From Hymenobacter lucidus (GTDB lineage Bacteria; Bacteroidota; Bacteroidia; Cytophagales; Hymenobacteraceae): 64,000 nt of DNA. The notes below the pieces were generated by a model, which saw nothing but the letters and a program-made list of their open reading frames with translations, did no database searches and was not told the DNA's origin. The stretch is from the NCBI RefSeq assembly GCF_020447265.1, contig NZ_JAJADR010000005.1, positions 186,001 through 250,000 of the forward strand. Direction: 5' to 3'. Made by a program: the position numbers and the translations under genes. This document shows positions 43,801-50,541 of this stretch, piece by piece (within the stretch, counting starts at the first letter, position 1; every line of letters begins with the position of its first letter).

Positions 43801-44088
43801 CAGGGCCGTAGCCAGGGGCTGTTCCACAATATCGACCGACACGCGGCGCGTGGCCCCGATAAGCCGGCTGCTGTACTGAAACCGGGCCGTGGTTTGGGTT
43901 TCAATCTTGCTGAGCACCGATTTCACGGTTTCGGCCCGGGCCTGAATGGTTACCGGCTGGGTGAGCAGCGGCTCCGAATCGGTGGAGCGGGCCTGGGCGC
44001 GGCTGCCGACAGCCAGGCTGAGCAGCACCAGCAGCGCGATTCGCCGCAGGTGGCCCGTTACGGGAGAAGGTGGTAGAAAGAGAATCAT
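40816..44088 (-). CDS. SusC family TonB-dependent transducer with STN domain
   Basis: The 1090-residue protein has a signal peptide, then an STN (secretin/TonB N-terminal) domain at about residues 45-115 (IQARAETVKSVLSKIETQTT, LATALHAVLDPLRITYELIP). A carboxypeptidase-regulatory-like domain (GRVVDEKGAGLPGVNVTVKG), a TonB-box-like EVVVVGYGTQQRR, plug and barrel follow. The STN domain marks TonB-dependent proteins that signal to a FecR-type anti-sigma factor; fecR and an ECF sigma gene lie directly upstream. Thus uptake of the substrate would induce the locus. The N-terminal residues before the hydrophobic stretch are few, so ATG at 44086-44088 is accepted. Confidence 0.95.
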   Translation of the reverse strand: MILFLPPSPVTGHLRRIALLVLLSLAVGSRAQARSTDSEPLLTQPVTIQARAETVKSVLSKIETQTTARFQYSSRLIGATRRVSVDIVEQPLATALHAVLDPLRITYELIPSGIILSPAAAVVDATVTGRVVDEKGAGLPGVNVTVKGGSTGTQTDADGRYTLQVPDNATLVFSFIGYTAQEVAVAGRASVDVALAPDTQTLNEVVVVGYGTQQRRDVTGAVARVDAAEIVNQPVQTPTQALQGKTAGVQITSDGTPNAQPKVRIRGTGTLLAGAEPLYVVDGVQTTDIRNLSNADIESIDVLKDASAAAIYGVRGANGVIIVTTKKGKQGKPVLSYNTTIGFKQAAHLVKMADAGQYTNYLRDTSPTTTIPDNPADTDWYDQILRRSSFQNHNLAVSGANENVRYYFSGNLLQDNGIAIGNEFSRLSVRSNTDFTLSPKFNVNSQISFSRANTKDVNFATAFQNAYRAAPVITPKEGSRYGNTSAFGNVGNPVLDIEKNNNRSFENRLQGNVGLDFRPIEALTLRSAINVDLNFNNRRVYDYQYRNDEVTFLKAGGNQQNTLSNLNVTQNNSTRYLWENTATFQKVFAEKHNLTLLAGTVMEEGNSSSLSGGRRNVPEDPNQWYLNTGDPNTSVNGAPTLGKDRRLSYLGRINYAFADKYLLTTNVRYDGTSKFNADERWGLFPSLGLGWILTEETFLKEQKLVDFLKLRASYGQLGNDQIDPTAYITTAETNIPYVFNNQPVLGAVISQIKDRNVRWEVTTEYDVALEFATLANRLSGEVTYYKKKTTDALIPVNIPGLFGDPDNQYITNAADISNEGLEAALNWKAMVGEKLSYNFGVNATFNKNRIENLNGGQALFGGANNVTRSDNGVAAGSFYVLQTVGVFQNQGEIDAYPKYTLFTPQPGDLKYADTDGNGTIDLRDRVYAGSYQPPMYFGINGGLNYGGVDFSFVFSGNVNNEVYNRKKQATGAITDNIEADFAANRWTLANPSQDNPAAIRNNTPNSTYFIESGSYIRLNNLVLGYTLPVELTKKAYISSLRVFATAQNLFTITNYSGFTPELPGGPLDSGIEATTYPTSRTLALGLNVNF

Positions 44089-44198
44089 AGGGCAGTGGTG
44101 GGGTTTGGGGAGAGAAGTGCATCAAAAGCAGCCGACATTCAGCCATGAAAGCCGAAACCAGGCTCAGGCGCCGCCTTACGGCCGCTTGGCAGAAAGCC

Positions 44199-44210
44199 GC
44201 AAACGTTTGC
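44199..44210. promoter_or_regulatory. PurR/LacI-like palindrome upstream of the second susC
   Basis: GCAAACGTTTGC is a perfect 12-bp palindrome with the central ACGT core known from PurR and many LacI-family operators. It lies 110 nt before the susC start and 45 nt after fecR. It differs from the xylan operators (centre CCGG), so a different regulator would bind. No such regulator gene is in this locus. Confidence 0.35.
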
Positions 44211-44254
44211 AGGTATATTGTGTCATAGGCAAGCCAGTTAATAACAGGACCGTT

Positions 44255-45283
44255 TTAGCATTTTCCGGGGCGTAGCAGAATGTGGGTGTGGTCTTTTTCG
44301 TAGGAGGCCCCCAGTATTTTGCAGAGGATATCCAGCTTGTCGTAGAGCGGCTCATTACTGAGCGTGAGCGTGACGGTGCAATTGGCAAAGGCCGCTTTAT
44401 CGTATTTGATTGGCACGCCATAAGCAGCTTCCAACACGGCCAGCACTTCGGCCACCGGCTTGTCGTCAAACACGAACGACTGCGGCGTGAGCAGTGCCGG
44501 GCGGGCCGCTAGGTCTTGGGTGAGTTGCTGCCGGTCGGCGCGGTAGAGGGCCTGCTGGTTGGGCAGCACAATGATGCTTTGGGCCGGGGAAGCCGCCGTC
44601 GAGGCGCGGGGCGTAACTTGTACTCGGCCGGTTTTTACCAGCACCAAAGCTTCTTTCTGACCCGCAAATGCCTGCACCGTAAAACTGGTGCCCAGCACTT
44701 TGGTCACGACCTTATCGGTGTATACCAGGAAAGGCCGGGCCGGATTGTGGGCCACCCGGAAAAAGGCCTCACCCACCAGATACACGTTGCGGCTCGCTTG
44801 CCCCCGAAACTGCCGGGGGTATTTGAGTTGGCTGGCCGCTGCCAGCGTCACCGCGCTGCCGTCGGCTAATTTGAGGGTTACGGGTCGGCTGGTAGTATTG
44901 TCGTATAGCTGCCATCCGGGCTGCAGTGCGGCCCCGGCCGGCCGCCGGGCAATTGTCGCTTTTGCCTCGTCCCTCACGAGCTGGGGCCAGAAGGCAGCAC
45001 TCAACCCCAGGCCCAGTACCACGATGGCCGCCGCCGCGTACCGCCCGATTTGGCCGAGTTGGAACGAATCTGGGACCGGGGGCCCACTGGCCTCGTCGGT
45101 GATGCGCTGCCACAGGGTCGCTTTCAGCAGAGCCTGGTCTTCGGGGGTCAGTTCAAGCTGCTCGCCCGAATCCAAGCTGGCGTACCACTGCTCCACAGCC
45201 TTTTTTTCGGCGGGTGTGCAGGCTCCCTGCTGGTAGCGGCGCAACAGATCCTGAAAGTCGGCGGGCTTCATATGAGACATCAT
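44255..45283 (-). CDS. FecR-family anti-sigma factor
   Basis: The 342-residue protein has an N-terminal cytoplasmic part (about 1-78), one membrane segment (YAAAAIVVLGLGLSAAFW), a FecR domain (VTLKLADGSAVTLAAASQLK, VYLVGEAFFRVAHNPARPF, VLGTSFTVQAF) and a C-terminal DUF4974-type domain (KPVAEVLAVLEAAYGVPIKY). It would hold the ECF sigma factor inactive until the STN domain of SusC signals. It lies between the sigma gene and susC on the same strand. Two ATGs (45283 and 45280) are possible starts. Confidence 0.93.
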   Translation of the reverse strand: MMSHMKPADFQDLLRRYQQGACTPAEKKAVEQWYASLDSGEQLELTPEDQALLKATLWQRITDEASGPPVPDSFQLGQIGRYAAAAIVVLGLGLSAAFWPQLVRDEAKATIARRPAGAALQPGWQLYDNTTSRPVTLKLADGSAVTLAAASQLKYPRQFRGQASRNVYLVGEAFFRVAHNPARPFLVYTDKVVTKVLGTSFTVQAFAGQKEALVLVKTGRVQVTPRASTAASPAQSIIVLPNQQALYRADRQQLTQDLAARPALLTPQSFVFDDKPVAEVLAVLEAAYGVPIKYDKAAFANCTVTLTLSNEPLYDKLDILCKILGASYEKDHTHILLRPGKC

Positions 45284-45409
45284 CAGAGGGCTTCTGAATC
45301 AGTAGTAGCTCAACTGGGCCTCACCCCTAGCCTGCCGGCAAAAAAATTTCCTGGCCCAACCTGAGCAATTACGCTTCTCTTCTGCGTCCGCGCTGCCGCA
45401 GCCGGGCCA

Positions 45410-46027
45410 TCACCCCCAGAGCAGGACAAAAACCAACACCAGAAAATCCTTGAGCCGCACGCGCAATACTTTCAGGGCCCGGGTGAGGTGGTATTCGACC
45501 GTTTTCTGCGACAGGTTCAAATAGCCCGCAATTTCCCGCACCGACTGGTGCTCAAAACGGCTGCGTCGAAACACTTCCCGCGTGTGCAGCGGCAGCACGC
45601 TCAGGCTGCTGGCCAGGGCCATCGACAGGTCGGCAGCGGCCAGGGCTTGCTCCGTACCGTGGTCGGCAGTGGCAGCGGGGTGGCGGCGCGTGTAGGAAAG
45701 GTAGGCCGCGTGCGTCATCCGGGACTTCAGCCAGTCGAGCACCTGGTAGCGCACGGCCGCGTGCAGATAACCGCTTAGGTTGAGAATGGGCTGCTCGCGG
45801 CGACGGTTCCAGAGGGCCAGAAACAGTTCCTGCACAATTTCCTCCGCTCCTTCCCGGGTGCCGACTTTGCGGTGGGCCAGCCGCAACAGCGGCAGCCAGT
45901 ACCGCTCGTAGATTTCCGCAAAAGCCAGTTCGTCGTCCCGGAGCAGCGCCTCGGCCAGCGCGGCATCATCCCAGGCCGCGTACAGCTTCAGGGCGGGTGA
46001 CGAACAAGGGGCGACGGGGCTTGGCAT
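45410..46027 (-). CDS. ECF sigma-70 factor (Bacteroidota FecI-like family)
   Basis: The 205-residue protein has sigma region 2 (DDELAFAEIYERYWLPLLRL, EEIVQELFLALWNRREQ-like, VRYQVLDWLKSRMTHAAYLS) and region 4 (ALASSLSVLPLHTREVFRRS, SVREIAGYLNLSQKTVEYHL). It would direct transcription of the susC operon when freed by FecR. The end (LKDFLVLVFVLLWG) is hydrophobic, which is common in this family. It is the first gene of the order sigma-fecR-susC-susD-GH144-GH43-GH3. Confidence 0.93.
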   Translation of the reverse strand: MPSPVAPCSSPALKLYAAWDDAALAEALLRDDELAFAEIYERYWLPLLRLAHRKVGTREGAEEIVQELFLALWNRRREQPILNLSGYLHAAVRYQVLDWLKSRMTHAAYLSYTRRHPAATADHGTEQALAAADLSMALASSLSVLPLHTREVFRRSRFEHQSVREIAGYLNLSQKTVEYHLTRALKVLRVRLKDFLVLVFVLLWG

Positions 46028-46564
46028 GGAAAGGAAGTGCAGCTAACCGGGAAGAACGTTTGGGCTAATTGCCCGCAAGGAAATTACTTCCTTCTAACGC
46101 GGCCAACGGCATACTGTTTCTGCCTTTTGCCCAATTCGGCCGTACTCCACCCATGCTAGAGTTACATCCACCTGCTCTGAGTTTATCACCAGCACTACCC
46201 CACCCATGGTACCCGATGCTTACCGAATGGGAAAAATATAACTTTACCTATATTTAGATTATCGCAACTGAGGGGTGCGATAATAATTCAGTTGCTTTTT
46301 GCGCAAAAAATCACCCTGAGCGGCGTTGCCCACACCCAACACAGCATCAACCAATAAGGCCAACAACTATTTTTTATCTTATTTCACTTTCCATATTTTC
46401 TGCCAATAGAGGCCGGTACAGGTATTTTTCATCTATGTTTTGTATTTCTCGCAGCGCGGCACTGTTTGTTCTCTGAACTTTTGGTCCGGTTATGGGTTAT
46501 TATCAGCTAACGCGTGTACCGGCTGGCACGAACCCTTTTGGTAGTAAAGCGCGTTGCCCATAGT
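46028..46564. other. AT-rich intergenic region with hairpin and palindrome
   Basis: No gene is supported. ATTATCGCA (46258-46266) pairs with TGCGATAAT (46276-46284) with a 9-nt loop. TTTTTGCGCAAAAA (46296-46309) is a perfect palindrome a few bases later. The divergent promoters of the sigma gene and the small gene at 46565 must lie here; TATGTTTT at 46434-46441 is a weak -7 candidate for the latter. Confidence 0.4.
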
Positions 46565-46777
46565 ATGTCAACTTCTGCGAAACGCACCCGCGCGCCTAAA
46601 GCCAGCGAAACTACTGCTGCTCCTATTTCCCACGCCGACCAGCTGTCAGCCCTTTATATCCGCGAACAGGGTAAAACCAAAATGTACAAGCACGATGCCT
46701 GGGGCCACCTGGAAACCCGCTTTGTACGCACCCAGAACGTAAAAGCCTGGGAGGAAAAAGGATTTGTAGCGGGCTAA
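46565..46777 (+). CDS. Small basic protein of unknown function
   Basis: This 70-residue product has an Ala/Thr/Lys/Arg-rich start (MSTSAKRTRAPKASETTAAP) and a more structured second half (SALYIREQGKTKMYKHDAWG, then HLETRFVRTQNVKAWEEKGF). I do not recognise the family. Codon use is like the neighbours, a good terminator follows 25 nt after the stop and no other feature explains the region, so a real gene is likely. ATG 46565 is preferred over an upstream alternative start. Confidence 0.6.
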   Translation: MSTSAKRTRAPKASETTAAPISHADQLSALYIREQGKTKMYKHDAWGHLETRFVRTQNVKAWEEKGFVAG

Positions 46778-46801
46778 TTCCGCTCGGTATTTGCAAAGAG
46801 A

Positions 46802-46830
46802 AGCCCCGGCCGCATGGTCGGGGCTTTTTG
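46802..46830 (+). terminator. Intrinsic terminator
   Basis: AGCCCCGGCC pairs with GGTCGGGGCT (46816-46825) with one wobble pair and a 4-nt loop, followed by TTTTG. It ends the small gene at 46565. Confidence 0.8.
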
Positions 46831-47038
46831 CGTTTGCCCTCACTCAGGCTCTACAAGCCCCCCTGGGTAGTTTTCTGCCCAGATTTTAAAAGAGTGTGGT
46901 ACGGGTAAAGAATACCTTGGCTGTTCTGGTATAAAGGTCAGGCGAGGTGGTATTTTTCTCTTGATATAATACTGCAAGGGCTATGGCCGTTAAGCTGCCG
47001 ATTGAGCATATTCTCGATTTTCAATATAACGCTTCTCT

Positions 47039-47452
47039 ATGCCCCGTTTGTTTGCCCTGCTCCTGCTATGCCTGACTTTACTAACAGCATCCTGTAAGAA
47101 AGACTCTACGTCTCCAGTACCTGAACTGGAAGGACGCTGGGATTTCGAGAGCTGCACTATCTATGAATATTCATCTGACGACAAGCTCATTGACCAAAGA
47201 AATTGGCCTCTCCCCCCGCATTACATTGTATTTTCCGCGGGCATGATAACCAAATACGACGCTACCACTAACCTCAAGAACGATGAGCGTCCTTATACCC
47301 ACGAAGGCAATATTCTACGCTATCCGTCATTCCCCAAAGGTGACTTAAACATCGTCGAACTAACCACAAACAAGCTTACACTGCTCGGCAATAAAGAACC
47401 CAACGATATTCCAGGCCACTACATAGTAGCGGAACTTAAGCACACACGTTAG
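47039..47452 (+). CDS. Lipocalin-like lipoprotein
   Basis: The 137-residue protein has a lipoprotein signal (LLLLCLTLLTASCKKD, Cys at 19). The mature part begins LEGRWDFESCTIYEYSSDDK and has the short beta-strand pattern of lipocalin-like Bacteroidota lipoproteins (ELEGRW, then NIVELTTNKLTLLGN). Function is unknown. It stands alone between two terminators. G+C is lower than in the flanking genes, which is common for such small lipoproteins. Confidence 0.7.
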   Translation: MPRLFALLLLCLTLLTASCKKDSTSPVPELEGRWDFESCTIYEYSSDDKLIDQRNWPLPPHYIVFSAGMITKYDATTNLKNDERPYTHEGNILRYPSFPKGDLNIVELTTNKLTLLGNKEPNDIPGHYIVAELKHTR

Positions 47453-47528
47453 TGCGTGCGCCACTTTGTTCAGAGGCAACAGAGTTGCTGTAAGTATCTC
47501 GTTTTACCCCAAACAATTGGCAGCAAAC

Positions 47529-47565
47529 AAAAAATGGCCTTCCCGTTCCCAGGAAGGCCATTTTT
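47529..47565. terminator. Bidirectional terminator between the lipoprotein gene and tmRNA
   Basis: AAAAATGGCCTTCC (47530-47543) pairs perfectly with GGAAGGCCATTTTT (47552-47565). On the minus strand it begins 2 nt after the tmRNA 3' end, so it ends the tmRNA transcript. Confidence 0.9.
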
Positions 47566-47566
47566 G

Positions 47567-47934
47567 TGGAGCTGCAGGGAGTCGAACCCTGGTCCAGACA
47601 AGGAAACCGTCGAGCTTTCTACGTGCGTATCTACGCTTAGATTTTCGTGAAACTCCGGGCGCGCATCAGGCCCGTAGAGTCTCCTTAGATGCAGTTGATT
47701 TTCGCCAGGAAGTCACACCTCCTTCCTGACTATCTTCTACTTACGACGCCCCGAACTCACCCGTGTAAAAGAAAACGGGTGCGGGACGATGACAATGCTT
47801 AGTACCTAGACTAGGCAGCCATGGCGTAGCTATACTCGCCAGTTATTGTTCGGACGAATTGTTGTCAAGTGGTTCGTCCAACACTCAGCACGCTTACTCG
47901 CGACTTGCGCAAGCTGTCAATTCCGGTCAGCCCC
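47567..47934 (-). ncRNA. ssrA: tmRNA (transfer-messenger RNA), tag GEYSYAMAA
   Basis: The 3' end on the minus strand holds a T-arm (CAGGG-TTCGACT-CCCTG) and an acceptor strand CAGCTCC plus A. The 5' end GGGGCTG (47928-47934) pairs with it and gives the G3-U70 wobble that marks alanine charging. The tag frame runs from 47840 to 47811 and reads GEYSYAMAA then TAG, ending in the AA seen in most tags. CCA is not encoded. The roughly 368-nt length is usual. It rescues stalled ribosomes and tags nascent proteins for proteolysis. It is divergent from dnaX. Confidence 0.95.
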
Positions 47935-48048
47935 AAATGGTAAAGAACGTTTCCCGCCACAAGTAGCGGGGTGCGAATGTACGCAATCAAGTCCAATAAC
48001 GTTCGAAAACCTGGGTTTTGTTCCCTTCCAATCCCCGTCTTTTCGGGG

Positions 48049-48056
48049 TATCTTTG
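48049..48056 (+). promoter_or_regulatory. -7 promoter box for dnaX
   Basis: TATCTTTG is a perfect match to TAnnTTTG. It ends 12 nt before the dnaX ATG at 48069, so the transcript would have a very short leader. No clear -33 TTTG is at the normal distance; TTTTG at 48016-48020 is too far. Confidence 0.55.
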
Positions 48057-48068
48057 CGGCCAGCACTT

Positions 48069-50198
48069 ATGGAAAATTTCGTCGTTTCGGCCCGTAAATA
48101 CCGTCCTGCCACGTTTCGGAGCGTGGTGGGGCAGCAGCACGTAACTACCACCCTGCAGAACGCCATTACCAGCAAGCATCTGGCCCAGGCGTTCCTGTTT
48201 TGTGGCCCCCGGGGCGTGGGCAAAACCACCTGCGCCCGGATTCTGGCCAAAACCATCAATTGCGAATTCGTGGAGGAGCACGTGCGCCAGGGCCGCCCGG
48301 TTTCGGAGCTGCTGCGCACCTCGCCCGACATCGTGCCGGCCGCCCTGCATAAGGCCGCCGACCCCGATAATACGCCCTTCGAGCTGGAAGCCTGCGGGCA
48401 GTGCGCCTCGTGCCGGGCTTTCCAGGAAAATGCCTCCTTCAACGTGCACGAGCTGGATGCGGCTTCCAACAACTCGGTGGAAGACATTCGCAGCCTGGTA
48501 GAGCAGGTGCGCTACGCCCCGCAGCAGGGTCGCTTCAAGGTGTACATCATCGACGAGGTGCACATGCTGTCGAATGCGGCTTTCAATGCCTTCCTGAAGA
48601 CGCTGGAAGAGCCGCCATCCTACGCCATCTTCATCCTGGCAACCACCGAGCGGCACAAGATTATCCCGACCATTCTCTCCCGTTGCCAGATTTTCGACTT
48701 CAACCGGATCCGGGTCGATGATATCCGGGGGCACCTGCGCTACGTGGCTACCCAGGAGAAAATTGGGGCCGACGACGACGCGCTGCACCTGCTGGCCCAG
48801 AAAGCCGACGGCGGCCTGCGCGACGCGCTGAGCATGTTCGACCAGATGGTGACCTTCTCGGGCCACAATCTGACTTACAAGGACGTGGTCCAGAACCTGC
48901 ACATTCTGGATTATGAATACTACTTCCGCCTCGTCGACGCGCTGCTGAGTGAAAACCTGTCGGCCTCGCTGCTGCTGCTCGATGAGGTGATGCAGAACGG
49001 CTTCGACCTGCACAACTTCGTGGTGGGCGCCGCCGAGCACCTGCGCGGGCTGCTGGTGTGCAAAGACCCCGTGACGGTGCAGCTGCTGGAAGTGTCGGAA
49101 GGCATTCGGGCGCGCTACGTGCAGCAGGCCGGGGCCGCGCCCCTTGCGTTCCTACTCTCGGCCCTGAACCTGGTTAGCCAGTGTGACCGGGAATTCAAGC
49201 AGGCCAAAAACCAGCGCCTGCACGTAGAGCTGATGCTCATGAAGCTGGCCTACCTGAATGGGGCGGTGCAGTTTGCCCGCGAAATCGGTTCTTCTTCGTC
49301 AAACGGCGAGGCTAAAAAAAAAACTAGTGTAGCGCCGGCCGCAGCCAGCAATGGCACGGCACCTACGCCCAATGGCCAGCCCAACAACGGCACGACCGAA
49401 GCCCCCGCCGCGTACAAGCCCGCCCCGCCGCCTGCACCTAACAACCAGCAACCAACAACCAACAACCAATTAGCCCACGCCCCGGCCGACCCCGAGCCCA
49501 TTGTGCCGGTCGAAAGTGGTATTGAAGAGCTGCACGACACGCCCAGCATTGAGGACGAGGCCGCTACTGAGGTGCCCCCCACCCGCCAGCTGCGCGACAC
49601 GGTGCCGCACGTCGAAATCGGGCGGCCCAGCATTGCGGGCCACGAGCCGGGCCAGCCGGCCGTAACGGCCGCGCCCCTGCCGCCCCGGCCCGGCATTGCC
49701 CCCAAACCCATTGGGCTAGGCAGCAAGCTGCCGGGCCTGGGCAGCCTCAAGGAAATGAAGGCCCAGCAGGAACAGCAGGCCGCGGCCACCAAAGCGCCGG
49801 TGGAAGTGGAAGCTACCGGCCCCGTCAGCGGCCTGCCCACCATCGACGAAGCCCTACTGCACCGCGTGTGGAGCGAGCTGACGAATGAGTGCAAAGAGCA
49901 CAGTCTGAGCGAGTACACCATCCTGAACCGCCCCTTCCAAGCCAACGAGCAGCATCTGATTGTGCTGCGCGTCGATAATCCGATTCAGGAAGACCAGTTC
50001 AACGAGTTCCGGGCCGGCTTCCTGACCGAGCTGCGCCGCCGCACCGGCTACCCGCGCCTCAACGTGCAGGCCGAAGTAGTGGAGCAGGTCGATACCCGCC
50101 GCAAGCTCTACACCTCCACCGACCGGTTTGAGTACCTCTCGGAGAAATTCCCTGCCCTACTCGTCATGAAAGAGCGCCTGGGCCTCGATACCGACTAA
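48069..50198 (+). CDS. dnaX: DNA polymerase III gamma/tau subunit
   Basis: The 709-residue protein starts MENFVVSARKYRPATFRSVV, the typical DnaX start. Walker A is GPRGVGKT (46-53). A zinc-binding cluster (EACGQCASCRAF), the DExx-type IIDEVHMLSNAAFNAFLKTL and ATTERHKIIPTILSRCQIFD follow. The middle is a long Pro/Ala/Asn-rich linker (about 415-590) that varies between species, then a C-terminal domain. It loads the sliding clamp during replication. An A8 run near 49315 (GCTAAAAAAAAAACT) could allow frameshifting to a shorter form, as known in some bacteria; this is inference. Confidence 0.96.
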   Translation: MENFVVSARKYRPATFRSVVGQQHVTTTLQNAITSKHLAQAFLFCGPRGVGKTTCARILAKTINCEFVEEHVRQGRPVSELLRTSPDIVPAALHKAADPDNTPFELEACGQCASCRAFQENASFNVHELDAASNNSVEDIRSLVEQVRYAPQQGRFKVYIIDEVHMLSNAAFNAFLKTLEEPPSYAIFILATTERHKIIPTILSRCQIFDFNRIRVDDIRGHLRYVATQEKIGADDDALHLLAQKADGGLRDALSMFDQMVTFSGHNLTYKDVVQNLHILDYEYYFRLVDALLSENLSASLLLLDEVMQNGFDLHNFVVGAAEHLRGLLVCKDPVTVQLLEVSEGIRARYVQQAGAAPLAFLLSALNLVSQCDREFKQAKNQRLHVELMLMKLAYLNGAVQFAREIGSSSSNGEAKKKTSVAPAAASNGTAPTPNGQPNNGTTEAPAAYKPAPPPAPNNQQPTTNNQLAHAPADPEPIVPVESGIEELHDTPSIEDEAATEVPPTRQLRDTVPHVEIGRPSIAGHEPGQPAVTAAPLPPRPGIAPKPIGLGSKLPGLGSLKEMKAQQEQQAAATKAPVEVEATGPVSGLPTIDEALLHRVWSELTNECKEHSLSEYTILNRPFQANEQHLIVLRVDNPIQEDQFNEFRAGFLTELRRRTGYPRLNVQAEVVEQVDTRRKLYTSTDRFEYLSEKFPALLVMKERLGLDTD

Positions 50199-50223
50199 CA
50201 CGGCCGACGAGCCCTCCTTGTAT

Positions 50224-50299
50224 GTAGCGCGAACTTTGTAGTTCGTGTGCCAGCGCCTTTTAGGTTGTTCTGGTACGCGAACTACAAAGTTCGCGCTAC
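50224..50299. repeat. 22-bp inverted repeat (GTAGCGCGAACTTTGTAGTTCG family)
   Basis: GTAGCGCGAACTTTGTAGTTCG-type arms at 50224-50245 and 50278-50299 are perfectly complementary with a 32-nt loop. It follows the dnaX stop and could serve as a transcript end, though no T-run is present. Confidence 0.75.
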
Positions 50300-50492
50300 T
50301 CACGCTTTAGCCCCCTATGACTTGTAGCAGAGTTCAGCTGTGCGGGTTACGGCTGAAATGGCACCGGTAACGATTGAGGCCGGGCCCACCCCTGCCCTAC
50401 ATACAAAATATTCCGGACTTTGCAGCCAACTTAAAAGTGCCTCATACTCAGCACTAAGGCGCATTCCGTTTTTAATTCCAATACCAGCCGCC

Positions 50493-50500
50493 TATCTTTG
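50493..50500 (+). promoter_or_regulatory. -7 promoter box for the M16 peptidase gene
   Basis: TATCTTTG matches TAnnTTTG exactly and lies 41 nt before the GTG start at 50542. No good -33 box is seen. Confidence 0.55.
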
Positions 50501-50541
50501 AAAACTTGGTCTTACGCTCCGCTTTCTGCTCTGGGAATTTC

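Noticed and set aside
47567..47640. tRNA-like end that at first looks like an alanine tRNA
   Set aside because: It lacks a D-arm and anticodon arm at tRNA distance; the 5' partner strand lies about 290 nt away and a tag frame is present, so it is tmRNA.
47865..49040. Minus-strand frame overlapping dnaX and the tmRNA 5' end
   Set aside because: Antisense to dnaX and crosses the tmRNA gene, so it is not a protein gene.
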